From NCBI GenBank assembly GCA_958296295.1, contig OY282460.1, positions 1,674,001 through 1,738,000 of the forward strand: a stretch of DNA of 64,000 nt, written 5' to 3'. This document shows positions 44,781-53,527 of this stretch, piece after piece. The stretch comes from an uncultured Pseudomonadales bacterium (GTDB lineage Bacteria; Pseudomonadota; Gammaproteobacteria; Pseudomonadales; Azotimanducaceae). Every line of letters begins with the position of its first letter. Position 1 is the stretch's first letter. The notes below the pieces were generated by a model. It saw only the letters and a program-made list of their open reading frames with translations, had not been told where the DNA came from and did no database searches. The translations under genes were made by a program, and so were the position numbers.

Positions 44781-47210
44781 ATGCTCCTGTTCCGACATCC
44801 GGCCTCGCTGCTGCACCGAACCGAGCCGATACAGACCGCGCTGATCGCCGCCGCGTTCTGGACGTTGGCGGTCATCGCTCTGGCCGAGCTGCGGTACGTA
44901 CACTTGGGGGGGCTGCCGCAGGTCCAGCTGATCGTCGCACGAGCCGCCGTGCTCTGTTGCATTCTCGTCTTCGGCTTGGTTGGAACCCGGTGCGCGATGG
45001 CTTGGAGGAAGTCCGGTTCGCTTGGCGCCATCCGCAGGATGCTCGGCGGAACGCCCGGCATGCTGCTGTTCGCAGCGGTGGCATCCTATCTGGCGATCGG
45101 CGCCTCGGCGCTGGGCGCCGAAGCGATCCGGGAACAGGACACGCCCGAGCTGTTGAAGTATCACGTTCTCCTTCTCGGCGTGTTCGCGGCCGCCGTGGTC
45201 GGCGGCCGCGCGGTGCTGGAACGAACCGGGGCCGACCGCTTGTTGAAGGGCATGCTTGCGGTGCTGATTGCGAGCTGCGCCGTCATTCTCGCTTCGCCGA
45301 TCCTGCGCGATCTCGGCATCCTGCGGCCCTACTGGATTCCGTTTCGCTTGACCGGCGCTTTCGACGAGCCCAACAGCGCCGGCTTGGTCGCCTGCATGAC
45401 GGTGGCGTTGGCCGCGGGTTCGCTAACCAACGGCGGGCCGCGCACTCTAGGCTGGCTGGGCCTGGCCGCCGGCGTCGCCGCGAGCCTCGCGACGGCATCC
45501 CGAACGGCGCTGGTCGTGCTCGGCGCGCTGGCGGTCGTGTTCCTGTCGATCAACGTCCGCAGCAAACCGAGGACCGTTCTTGCCTGGACGGTCGCAGGAT
45601 TATTCGGGACAGCGGTATTCGCCGGTCTCGCGGGTTTCTCCGGGGGGTTTTCCGCGTGGTGGATGTTGCGGTCCACTCCCGGCGCTGCGTATGAGGTGTT
45701 CTGCGACTCTTCGCCGACCAACAGTCCCGGCCCGGACTGCGCCGTCCTGCTGGCGACGAGGGACGCCCTGACCGGGGACATGACGTTGAACTGGACTAGG
45801 GGCGTGCCCGTGGACCACTGGCAGGGCGTGATGGTGGACGGTCCGGAGGAACGCGTCACCGGGCTGGATCTGGCGGGACTGGGATTGAACGGCCGCATCC
45901 CCTCGGCTCTCGGCCGCTTGGACCGCCTCGGTTCGCTGTCCCTGCAACGAAACCGGCTCACCGGCCCCGTGCCGGCCGAGCTGGGCGATCTGGCGAGTCT
46001 CGAGCATCTGAACCTGAGCTACAACGCCTTGACGGGGGGCATCCCGCCGGAACTGGCGATGCTCGAGAATCTCGAGGAGCTGCGACTGAGAGGCAACCGC
46101 TTGACCGGCCCTGTCCCGGGCGCTCTCGCAGAGCTCGACCTGTCCGTTCTGCGTCTCTCGGGCAACGACTTCGACTCCGTTCCTCCCGTGCTCGCCGCTG
46201 TCGCCGAAGACGATCTGGCCAGTGCGCGGTTCTGCCTACCGCCGCCGTCAACGAGTCCGGCGCTGTTCGACGACTGCGCGGTGCTGCTGGCGGTGAAAGA
46301 CTCGCTGGCCGGCGACATGTCGCTCAACTGGCACGCGGCGGTCCCAATCGGCTCGTGGCAGGGCGTGGACCTCGGGCGAGATGGTCACGTCGTCTCCTTG
46401 GACTTGCGGGACATGAACCTCGCCGGACAGGTCCCCGACGAACTGGGCGAACTGAGCCATCTCCAGGTGCTGCGGCTCGACGGCAACCGGCTCACCGGCG
46501 GCATTCCACCGGAACTGGCGAACCTGACCCGTCTGACCATGCTGTCGCTCGACGGCAATCGCCTAACCGGGCCGATCCCACCCGCGCTCGCCAATCTGTC
46601 GAATCTCAGGCAACTGTGGCTGGCCCACAACCGTCTCACCGGTTCCATCCCGCCCGAATTGTCCGGCATCCCGGACCTTTCCTTGGCTGTCGCCGGCAAC
46701 GACTTCCACGGCTGCCTGCCGTGGGTGCTGCACCGTCAGGCCAGACACGACCTCGATAATGCCCTCATCTGCATAGTTCTGGGCAATGACAGACTGTGGC
46801 TTTGGAGACTGGGGTTTCAGAAAGCCATGGAGAAGCCAGTCCTCGGCCATGGCTTTGGGGCGGCGAGATATTTGGACGGTGCCCCCCCCGGATATCACGG
46901 CAGCCCACCGGACGCCCATAATCTGTACCTGATGTTGCTGGTCGACGCGGGCATTGTCCCTCCGCTGCTGTTCGTGTCCGCCATCGTCCTGCTGCTGCGC
47001 GCGCAGTGGGCCGCACCCAAGTCGCTCACCCGGGATGCGACCGTAGCGTGGGTCCTCGTGATCGTCCTGTACTCCATGGCCTTCCAGCATCTGCTCGGCC
47101 TCGCTGCGTTCATATTTCTCGCCGGGGTGAGCGTCGCGACAGGGACGGGGCGCGACGACGGTGACCGACACTTCGCGGAGGCATCCGGGGGGGCATCGCC
47201 GCAGCCTTGA
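44781..47210 (+). CDS. O-antigen ligase/polymerase-like protein with two LRR modules, third copy
   Basis: An 809-residue paralogue, starting LLFRHPASLLHRTEPIQTAL at ATG 44781. Membrane segments fill residues 1 to about 295. LRR module 1 starts at Cys 308 and closely resembles module 1 of the other two. Module 2 (Cys 485) begins like module 2 of the 33126 protein, but from about residue 520 onward it matches module 9 of that protein (RDMNLAGQVPDELGELSHLQ; NLTRLTMLSLDGNRLTG). The C-terminal part has LWRLGFQKAMEKPVLGHGFG, DAHNLYLMLLVDAG and three helices, with a slightly extended tail. The downstream GT4 is broken. Confidence 0.86.
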   Translation: MLLFRHPASLLHRTEPIQTALIAAAFWTLAVIALAELRYVHLGGLPQVQLIVARAAVLCCILVFGLVGTRCAMAWRKSGSLGAIRRMLGGTPGMLLFAAVASYLAIGASALGAEAIREQDTPELLKYHVLLLGVFAAAVVGGRAVLERTGADRLLKGMLAVLIASCAVILASPILRDLGILRPYWIPFRLTGAFDEPNSAGLVACMTVALAAGSLTNGGPRTLGWLGLAAGVAASLATASRTALVVLGALAVVFLSINVRSKPRTVLAWTVAGLFGTAVFAGLAGFSGGFSAWWMLRSTPGAAYEVFCDSSPTNSPGPDCAVLLATRDALTGDMTLNWTRGVPVDHWQGVMVDGPEERVTGLDLAGLGLNGRIPSALGRLDRLGSLSLQRNRLTGPVPAELGDLASLEHLNLSYNALTGGIPPELAMLENLEELRLRGNRLTGPVPGALAELDLSVLRLSGNDFDSVPPVLAAVAEDDLASARFCLPPPSTSPALFDDCAVLLAVKDSLAGDMSLNWHAAVPIGSWQGVDLGRDGHVVSLDLRDMNLAGQVPDELGELSHLQVLRLDGNRLTGGIPPELANLTRLTMLSLDGNRLTGPIPPALANLSNLRQLWLAHNRLTGSIPPELSGIPDLSLAVAGNDFHGCLPWVLHRQARHDLDNALICIVLGNDRLWLWRLGFQKAMEKPVLGHGFGAARYLDGAPPGYHGSPPDAHNLYLMLLVDAGIVPPLLFVSAIVLLLRAQWAAPKSLTRDATVAWVLVIVLYSMAFQHLLGLAAFIFLAGVSVATGTGRDDGDRHFAEASGGASPQP

Positions 47211-47250
47211 AAGTCGCCCTCGTGTGGACGACGTGGGCCGGTCCGTGCGC

Positions 47251-47342
47251 AAGTGCCGGATGATCAAATCGAAGTAGCGGACTGCGTTCTATCGACTCCA
47301 TATACATGGCCCTAAACTCCTCCAACTGTTCCGTATTGCTAT
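47251..47342 (-). pseudogene. fragment of a sulfatase-like gene
   Basis: About 92 bp closely match 52359-52453, an internal part of the sulfatase-like gene at 52025-53527. On the minus strand it reads EEFRAMYMESIERSP where the intact gene has DGFRAMYIDSTERAG. It is an isolated scrap with no start or catalytic part. The surrounding 47211-47392 otherwise holds no gene. Confidence 0.7.
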
Positions 47343-47363
47343 GGTTGTCGATATGTTGCCTTT

Positions 47364-47395
47364 TCTGTCGCGCTGTTCGAGAGGCTGGTCAGGTG
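47364..47395 (+). pseudogene. 3' tail of a deleted GT4 gene
   Basis: Bases 47364-47395 match the last codons of the GT4 gene of cassette 2 (44416-44445; VALFERLVR then a TGA overlapping GTG). The body of this GT4 is missing, so only the junction to the next GT4 survives. Confidence 0.6.
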
Positions 47396-48672
47396 ACGTG
47401 CGCGGCGCGTTCGGGCAGGCTCCATATCGGTTTCCTGCTGACCGGGCTGGACGGCGGCGGGGCGGAGCGCGCCATGCTCAACTTGGCGGCGGCGCTCATC
47501 GCGCGCGGGCACCGGCGGACTTGGTGATCCCCCCTGTTGGCGGGAGACTACCGTGCCGCGGTCCCTCGCGGAATGCGCGTCTGGCGGGCGCGCATTCCGG
47601 GCACCGACCGGGAGCTCCTGCGGACGGTGGAGCGGTCGGGAATCCAGGTGGAAGCGATGACCGTCAGCCCCTTCGGGGTCGTGCGGAGTTGGCTCGTGCT
47701 TGGGCGGAAGGGTCTCGACCTGCCGGTTCGAAGTCGTCTCCGTGTCTATGCGTATGCCACCATGATCGCGCGGTACGTTCGCGAGGCGCGTCCTCATGTG
47801 TTGGTGTCGGCGCTACCGGGCGCGGACGCCGCCGCTGTTTGCGCCGCGGATTTGACGGACCGGGTCGTCCCGGTGGTGGTCACGGTGCACAACGTCCCGG
47901 TGGATTATTACGCGCCGGAATGGCTGGCCGCTTCCGGGATGTTACTGACACCCGGACGCTCTATCGGCTTGCCGACGCGGTGGTGGCGGTGTCCGGGGGC
48001 ATTGCCGAGTCTGTGCAGCAATCGTTGGCGGTGGACGCCAAGCGTGTTCGCACCATACACAACCCCATTCCCACCGACAGCATACGGCGGCTGGCGCAAG
48101 ACGCGGTCACGCATCCCTGGTTCGCGGACGGCGAGCCGCCGGTGGTCCTCTGCGTCGGACGCGAAGCCCACTCGAAGGACTACCCCACCTTGGTGGAGGC
48201 GTTCGGGCTGGCGCGGCGCGAGGTGGACTCGCGGCTGGTCATCCTCGGCCGGCTCTCGGCGCCCTTCCGGGCAAGGCTCAAGTCCCAGGCGCGGGGCCTT
48301 GGCGTGGAGGGAGATGTCGGCTTCGTGGATTTCGACGAGAACCCCTACCGCTACATGAGACGCGCGGGGCTGCTCGCGCTCTCCTCGCGCTCGGAGGGTC
48401 TGCCAACGGTGATCCTCGAGGCGTTGGCTTGCGGCACGCCGGTGGTCAGCACCGACGCGCGCTGCGGTCCGAACGAGATCCTCGGCGGTTGGGGCGACCT
48501 GCCACCGGTGGGCGACGCCGCGGCGCTGGCGCGGGCGTTGGCCGGTACGCTGCGGGGCGAGAGGCCAACGGAAGAGGCGCTGCGGGCGCGCGCCGCCGAC
48601 TACTCATCCGACAAGGCCGCGGACGCCTATGTCGCGCTGTTCGAAGAACTGGCGAGCGAGCACGCGCGGTGA
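47393..48672 (+). pseudogene. broken GT4 glycosyltransferase, cassette 3
   Basis: Homologous over its whole length to the two intact 415-residue GT4 enzymes. It starts at GTG 47393 (LHIGFLLTGLDGGGAERAML). A one-base loss near 47517 brings TGA 47525-47527 into frame; a one-base gain near 47535 restores the frame, which runs through AGDYRAAVPRGMRVWRARIP. A 17-bp insertion at about 47936-47952 shifts it again. The C-terminal half is intact in another frame: VVLCVGREAHSKDYPTLVEA, FVDFDENPYRYMRRAGLLAL and EGLPTVILEALACGTPVVST, ending at TGA 48670-48672. It is unlikely to be functional. Confidence 0.88.
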
Positions 48673-48797
48673 GTTGGGACAAGCTCCATGTCGGCTTCCT
48701 GCTGACCAGCCTGAACGGAAGCGGGGCGGAACGCGTCATGCTCAACGATTCGGTGCGAGGAAAAGTTCGCCTGCATAGACAACGCAGGCGATACTGA
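48669..48797 (+). pseudogene. N-terminal GT4 fragment
   Basis: Begins at GTG 48669 overlapping the previous stop, reads WDKLHVGFLLTSLNGSGAER and VMLN as in the GT4 N-terminus, then loses similarity and stops at TGA 48795-48797 after 42 codons. It is the third example of a truncated GT4 placed directly after a full-length one. The 90 bp up to 48887 show no recognisable gene. Confidence 0.7.
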
Positions 48798-48887
48798 GCA
48801 GATACTCACCTCCATGTCCCGCGTCCGTGCCGAACGGCCGAAAAGCGGCTCGGTCCCTGTTTTTCGAGCCTGTCGGCGCGGCACAGT

Positions 48888-51248
48888 TCACGGTGCGGCG
48901 TTTCCGTCATCCGCCGCCGCGTCGACATGGAAGCTGCCCTCCCATATCTGGCCGTCGCTGGTGTACTGGCCGGTGCGGATCGCGGTGATGGCGTAACTAG
49001 GCAACTCCCGCCTCGCTGCGCAGACTCCTCCCTTGATGACACCGTGGTCCCTGAAAGCGAAGTCCAGGTTGTCGAAGCCGTGTTGCTTGCGGCGGCTGGG
49101 GAGGTCGTTCATGTCAACCGAATCCAGGTGGAGGAAGAACATTGGTTCAGTATCCTCGAGGCTGCATTGGTCTTTGGCGTAGATGAGGCTGTCTTCAACG
49201 AGATACACATCCCAGTCGGAGCGGACTATCGGCGGGCTGTCTCCGAGCAGTCTTGCCAGATGATCGCCCAGAGGGAAATCCGTTATTTCTACGCTGACCC
49301 GTGGGTGCGCATTATGGGGCAGCACGAACGCGGCCACGCACAGCCCGGTTTGCGGCCAGCCTGTGGCGACCGTTTCCTCTCCTGGGCCAACCCAGGACAA
49401 CACTGCCAACTCGTTCGGCGCGCAATTCCTGACGAACGCCAGCGCCAGCCGGCCGTCCACGATCAGCCCGACGCCATCCGACTGATGGTCGAAGTGGGGT
49501 TCAATCCTCTCCCAAGTCCTGGCGACCGTATTTTCATCTGCCGGCAGATCGATGGGCCGTAGTTGGAGTTCCCATCTATTGAGGATATCCAGTAGTGAAC
49601 CTTCAAAGTGCTTAGGTTTGGTAAGGTGAGTTACCCCGAGTTCTCGATAGAGAGGAGCATTTCCGTCTCTAGCCCGGTTGCGCGCGTGGAAATAGTCGTA
49701 GGAGTTGACCAAGCCATCCAGGTTTACCACTGGAAAGCGTGAGAAGTACCCGATGACGCCGGCGTCCCACGCCCCGACCACGCTGCCCTCGGGAAGCACG
49801 CGATTCATAAGCTGCGTACCCCCATAAAAAGCTTCAGTCCATTCGTTGTAAGAAACGGCTTCAATCCACTTGTCGTCAGTTCTGGTTGAGACGCTAATCG
49901 CTTCAAAACGCTGAAATGGCTCGGTGAAATAGGCCTTGATAAACAGGAAGGCCGCGCCCGTAAGGACGATGCCCAAACTCAGGATGTTGGTCGCGTGCTG
50001 CGACTTCGACCCGATGAACCGGCGAATGAAGTAAATGGCGACGTAACATCGTATGGGAACAATCAGCACCATCATCAGGTACGCCGGGACAAAATACCAA
50101 CTCCAAGGCCCCAAGGAAGGGTGAATCGTGAGAACAGTCTGTGCGAATTTGGCCAGATGGCCGGCCGCCAAACTGAACACGCCCACCAGAAAGGCCAACA
50201 ACAGCCAGTCCTGCCGACTCCGGGAGCGGCGGGCGAACCACCAGACCAGCAGCAAATAGGCGCAAACCTCCAGCGCAACCAGCAGCTCATGGTCAAAGAC
50301 AGATATCTGTAGTGTGTCCTGAAAATTCTGCGCCAGACTGTATCCGCCGTCCTTCTCCCACAAGAGCTGCGACCGGGCAGCCTTGGTCGCGCCACTGACC
50401 GGCACGATGCCGCCGAACACGAGCCGGTTGTAGGCGAAATACACCAGGATGCCGGCACCGGCGGCGAGAAACGGGACGACCGCCTTCATGGAGCGCGCGG
50501 AACGAGCCCGCTCTCCGAGTGAAGCGTTGGGCGCTCGCTCCTGCCACGACCACTCAATCAGGCACAGCGCCGCCGTCGTCGCCAGCGATATGGCGATGTA
50601 CTCCAGACGCACCCAGGGGAGGGCAAAGGCTACCGCGGCCAACGGCCGCTTCCACCGCGCCGGGCTTCGGGCAAAGAGGCAGGCGGTCAGAATGAACAGG
50701 CCCAGCATGAACAGCGCCGCCGCCGCTTCCATTCCTGCAATCATGAAGGGGATGTGGTAGAGCATCGGCAGCGCGGCGAACATCAGATACCACGGCATGC
50801 GCGCCAGCCGGGCGGCCGCGGCGACGAGGGCCACGCCGCCGGCAACCAGCATGATCTCGAACGCCTTGATGGCGAACAGCGCCGCTTCCTTGTCGAACAC
50901 CCAGTGGAACGGCGTGACCAGAAGCAGCCAGATCGGGTGGTATCCGTTGGTGCGCGTGATGCCGCCATCAAAGGTGGAGAACTTCCCCTCGGCCAGGTTG
51001 CGGGCGATCTGGAAGTAGTAGAAGGCGTCATCGTGCGTGTTGGAGATAAGGTTGATGAGATCGAAGCGGGCGAGCATGTACCAGGCGAACCCGGCCCCGT
51101 AGGCGAGGATCCCCCCGATGAACAGGACGAACAGCGCGTTGCGCAGCCGGGAAGACAGAGGTACCCCCGGCGGATTCAGGCAGCGGGCGGCCAGAACCCG
51201 CCAACGACCCATCCGCGCGGCGACGCCCGGCGTGGTCATCTTGTGCAT
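48888..51248 (-). CDS. GT-C-type membrane protein with large C-terminal exported domain
   Basis: A 786-residue protein. The N-terminal half has about ten membrane segments and, after the first, the acidic motif THDDAFYYFQIARN (Asp 73-74) with TRTNGYHPIW, the layout of polyprenyl-phosphate-dependent GT-C glycosyltransferases. The C-terminal ~300 residues lack membrane segments and end in a domain also present in the proteins at 60085 and 62189: [20 protein letters not shown], then [19 protein letters not shown] and AITAIRTGQYTSDGQIWEGS. The start at ATG 51248 has a GAGGG ribosome binding site; the open frame upstream to 51464 is IS4-like remnant. The transferred sugar is unknown. Confidence 0.8.
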   Translation of the reverse strand: MHKMTTPGVAARMGRWRVLAARCLNPPGVPLSSRLRNALFVLFIGGILAYGAGFAWYMLARFDLINLISNTHDDAFYYFQIARNLAEGKFSTFDGGITRTNGYHPIWLLLVTPFHWVFDKEAALFAIKAFEIMLVAGGVALVAAAARLARMPWYLMFAALPMLYHIPFMIAGMEAAAALFMLGLFILTACLFARSPARWKRPLAAVAFALPWVRLEYIAISLATTAALCLIEWSWQERAPNASLGERARSARSMKAVVPFLAAGAGILVYFAYNRLVFGGIVPVSGATKAARSQLLWEKDGGYSLAQNFQDTLQISVFDHELLVALEVCAYLLLVWWFARRSRSRQDWLLLAFLVGVFSLAAGHLAKFAQTVLTIHPSLGPWSWYFVPAYLMMVLIVPIRCYVAIYFIRRFIGSKSQHATNILSLGIVLTGAAFLFIKAYFTEPFQRFEAISVSTRTDDKWIEAVSYNEWTEAFYGGTQLMNRVLPEGSVVGAWDAGVIGYFSRFPVVNLDGLVNSYDYFHARNRARDGNAPLYRELGVTHLTKPKHFEGSLLDILNRWELQLRPIDLPADENTVARTWERIEPHFDHQSDGVGLIVDGRLALAFVRNCAPNELAVLSWVGPGEETVATGWPQTGLCVAAFVLPHNAHPRVSVEITDFPLGDHLARLLGDSPPIVRSDWDVYLVEDSLIYAKDQCSLEDTEPMFFLHLDSVDMNDLPSRRKQHGFDNLDFAFRDHGVIKGGVCAARRELPSYAITAIRTGQYTSDGQIWEGSFHVDAAADDGNAAP

Positions 51249-51289
51249 GTCCCTCGCCCTCGCAACGCAAGCCGCCGCGACAGCGCGGA

Positions 51290-51690
51290 AACGAACCTGG
51301 CGGTGCCCCATGTGCATGTTCCAAGTCTCGAACATGCGCGCCAGCGAAAACGCGGGCTCGATGGCGCGCCGCACCTGATGGAGTGCGCAGTCGAAGTCAC
51401 GCCAGAGACTGCTCCGGCAAGGCTCTGCGGAAGTCGAAGCCCCAAGCCGGAAGGGCCGCCGCATGGCGGAGGGTCTTCTCGACCAGCAGGGCCGTCAGGA
51501 GCTTGCCGTACAGCCACGTCTGGCCGCTTTCGGAGTCGCGCTGCGGCGGATGGCCCAGCCCGCAGAGGGTACCAGCGCAGAACGGCCGCGGCGTCGAACC
51601 CGGATTTCCGGGAACGTGATGAACACGATCACGTAGGTGCCCCATTTTTCCGGCGGCGGCTGCATTCAGCCCGCGAACGATGCTCACCTC
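51290..51690 (-). pseudogene. IS4-like transposase C-terminal remnant
   Basis: On the minus strand, VYRLVRDSREVSIVRGLNAA, then HPPQRDSESGQTWLYGKLLT with ALLVEKTLRHAAALPAWGFD resembles the C-terminal part of IS4-type transposases (RW-variant, lGhlPkrdpesa and WLYGKLL region). After a frameshift near 51410 the frame LWRDFDCALHQVRRAIEPAF continues it. No N-terminal part, inverted repeat or catalytic triad could be found. The remaining bases of 51249-51750 hold no other gene that I can see. Confidence 0.55.
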
Positions 51691-51750
51691 TCGGCTGTCC
51701 CGCACAAGCCGATACACTTGTCCGGCCCGGGTCTTTGAAGGCCCCGACCG

Positions 51751-52032
51751 TCAACCCTGAGCATTTTCGTTTCGGTCCTCGGGACGCGCTTCTGTCGAAT
51801 CGGCCTCGTCGCCGCCGGGTCCGTCTCCCTGCCGGGACCGAAAGACCCGGCGCTTCAAGCGGCCCCAGTACTCCCGAAGGATGTAACCGCCGGCCGCCAG
51901 CGCGCCCAGCACGCTGGTGACGATGAATCCGGCGGCGCCGGGATCGACGTAGGCGTGAGCCGCGGTCGGCACCAGGACGAACGCCGTGGCGGCGATCAGC
52001 TGGTCGTGCCGGTGGCGCATGGGTCTACTCAT
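51751..52032 (-). CDS. small exported/membrane protein, partner of the sulfatase-like gene
   Basis: A 93-residue protein with a signal-peptide-like start (LIAATAFVLVPTAAHA), then YVDPGAAGFIVTSVLGALAA as a second hydrophobic stretch, and a charged C-terminus (REYWGRLKRRVFRSRQ plus an acidic tail). The AYVDPG motif and the single helix after it are characteristic of a widespread family of small proteins next to polysaccharide-modification genes; its role is unknown. The ATG at 52032 overlaps the end of the sulfatase-like gene by 8 bp, so the two are probably translationally coupled. A start at 52020 is possible. Confidence 0.7.
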   Translation of the reverse strand: MSRPMRHRHDQLIAATAFVLVPTAAHAYVDPGAAGFIVTSVLGALAAGGYILREYWGRLKRRVFRSRQGDGPGGDEADSTEARPEDRNENAQG

Positions 52033-53527
52033 AGAGAAAGTCCTCGTAGTACGGTCTGTGGTGCAACTGAAACCTCATGTTCCAAGGATGGGTGTTTTTT
52101 TGCGGATTGATGAGTGGGCTTTCGCCGCCGGACAGGCAGCGAAGCAGAGCGTGGACGGCGTCCAGAATCGTCATGTAGCCTTGGGACGATGCCCCATCGA
52201 ACCAACGAGGGCACGTGTCACGGGGATAGACGCCGCCGAGAATGCCATATTTGTCTTGGAAGAAAAACTCCGGATCGTCCTCGAATCGCACGCCGCGAGA
52301 CACGTAGAGGCCGTGGTCGCCGTACACGAGCAAGATGGCGTCGGGATCGTTCTCCTCCAAGTGCCGGATGATCAAATCCAAGTAGCGGCCTGCTCGTTCT
52401 GTCGAGTCGATGTACATGGCTCTAAACCCATCGAGCTGTTCCGTATCGCTATACCGAAAGTCGGTATCGGTATGTCCCGGCGCATACAGGTGGGCCATCA
52501 CGAATTGAGGCTTGGCGTCTACTTTCACCTTGGTGATCTGCTCGGCGCTGATGTCAAGTGCGATGAACCAGTCGGCCCTTCCGAACCAGCAATGTCCCCA
52601 GAAAGAGAAGGCCTGTATGCTGGCATCCAATAGGCTGCAGACGGTCTTGTCATAGGTCGTAATATAGTTGTCGATGTATTGACCGTTCCTTTCCCCAAGA
52701 TAGCTGTCCACATAGATCGACGTGGACTCGTAACCGTTTCCTTGGAGGAGCCCAACGAGATTGGACGGGTTTTGACCAGAGAAGAGGAACGGTTCGGGAT
52801 CGTCGCCCCTTGCCGTCAACTTCTCTCGTTGTGAGGAATACGCGTCCACGTCCAGCGCAAGGACGGTGTTGAGAGAATTCCTAGTGGATACGGCGTTGGC
52901 GAAGAAATTCGGAAAACGGCGGAAACGGGTCTCGAATAAGTCGTGGAACTTGGTGGTTTCCAAGTCAAGGTACTTCTTGAGCAATGGGCGTGGGACGAGA
53001 GCATCGAACGAAACGAAATACAGGTTCGGCTTCTCGCGGAAGGAGATGTCGCGAATGTATGTGGAGTCTAACAGTGGGGGCGGCTTCGCGGACACCGCGC
53101 TGCCACTCCACGTCAATCCCAAGCCCAGCAGTGCTGACGCCGCGAGCGCGGAGAGCGCGGGCCCGCCCCAGCGCCGCTTGTCCATGAGCTCGAAGGCGAG
53201 GAACAGCCCTGCGCCGGACCCGGCGCATAGCGCAATGAGGACGGCCGCGTTCGCCGCCGAGTAGAGGTCGGTATGGATGATGTAGGCCGTCGCGACGCTG
53301 GCCATCACTATAAGCGCAAGGGTGGCGTTCGCTATAGCCTTGGAGCGCAGGAATAACAGCGTGGGGAGCAAAAGGGCTGTGTTGACCGTGCCCCCGCGTA
53401 GGAGAATGTCTCTTAAGTCCGTTTCAGAGAAGGCCCCGGGGGACGACGAATATGTGGCGGCGAAGGCAACCGCTACGAGCAACATGGCGAAGATGAACTT
53501 GAACGCGGCCGTGGGGATGGATTTCAT
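52025..53527 (-). CDS. sulfatase-superfamily membrane protein
   Basis: A 500-residue protein with an N-terminal membrane domain of about five helices (residues 1-150) and a periplasmic alkaline-phosphatase/sulfatase-type domain. The metal-binding segments are NLYFVSFDAL (about 168-177), the likely nucleophile region AVSTRNSLNTVLALD (Thr or Ser; no CxPxR sulfatase motif, so phosphotransferase chemistry is more likely), and VYGDHGLYVSRG with the conserved Asp-His. This layout resembles LTA-synthase or phosphoethanolamine/phosphoglycerol transferases acting on glycans. The start overlaps the SGNH gene stop by four bases. A fragment of a second copy is at 47251. Confidence 0.82.
   Translation of the reverse strand: MKSIPTAAFKFIFAMLLVAVAFAATYSSSPGAFSETDLRDILLRGGTVNTALLLPTLLFLRSKAIANATLALIVMASVATAYIIHTDLYSAANAAVLIALCAGSGAGLFLAFELMDKRRWGGPALSALAASALLGLGLTWSGSAVSAKPPPLLDSTYIRDISFREKPNLYFVSFDALVPRPLLKKYLDLETTKFHDLFETRFRRFPNFFANAVSTRNSLNTVLALDVDAYSSQREKLTARGDDPEPFLFSGQNPSNLVGLLQGNGYESTSIYVDSYLGERNGQYIDNYITTYDKTVCSLLDASIQAFSFWGHCWFGRADWFIALDISAEQITKVKVDAKPQFVMAHLYAPGHTDTDFRYSDTEQLDGFRAMYIDSTERAGRYLDLIIRHLEENDPDAILLVYGDHGLYVSRGVRFEDDPEFFFQDKYGILGGVYPRDTCPRWFDGASSQGYMTILDAVHALLRCLSGGESPLINPQKNTHPWNMRFQLHHRPYYEDFLYE

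Noticed and set aside
48742..48891. Minus-strand frame of 49 codons with GTG overlapping the stop of the 48888 gene
   Set aside because: It has no recognisable similarity and runs antisense through a GT4 fragment; the overlapping start alone is weak evidence.
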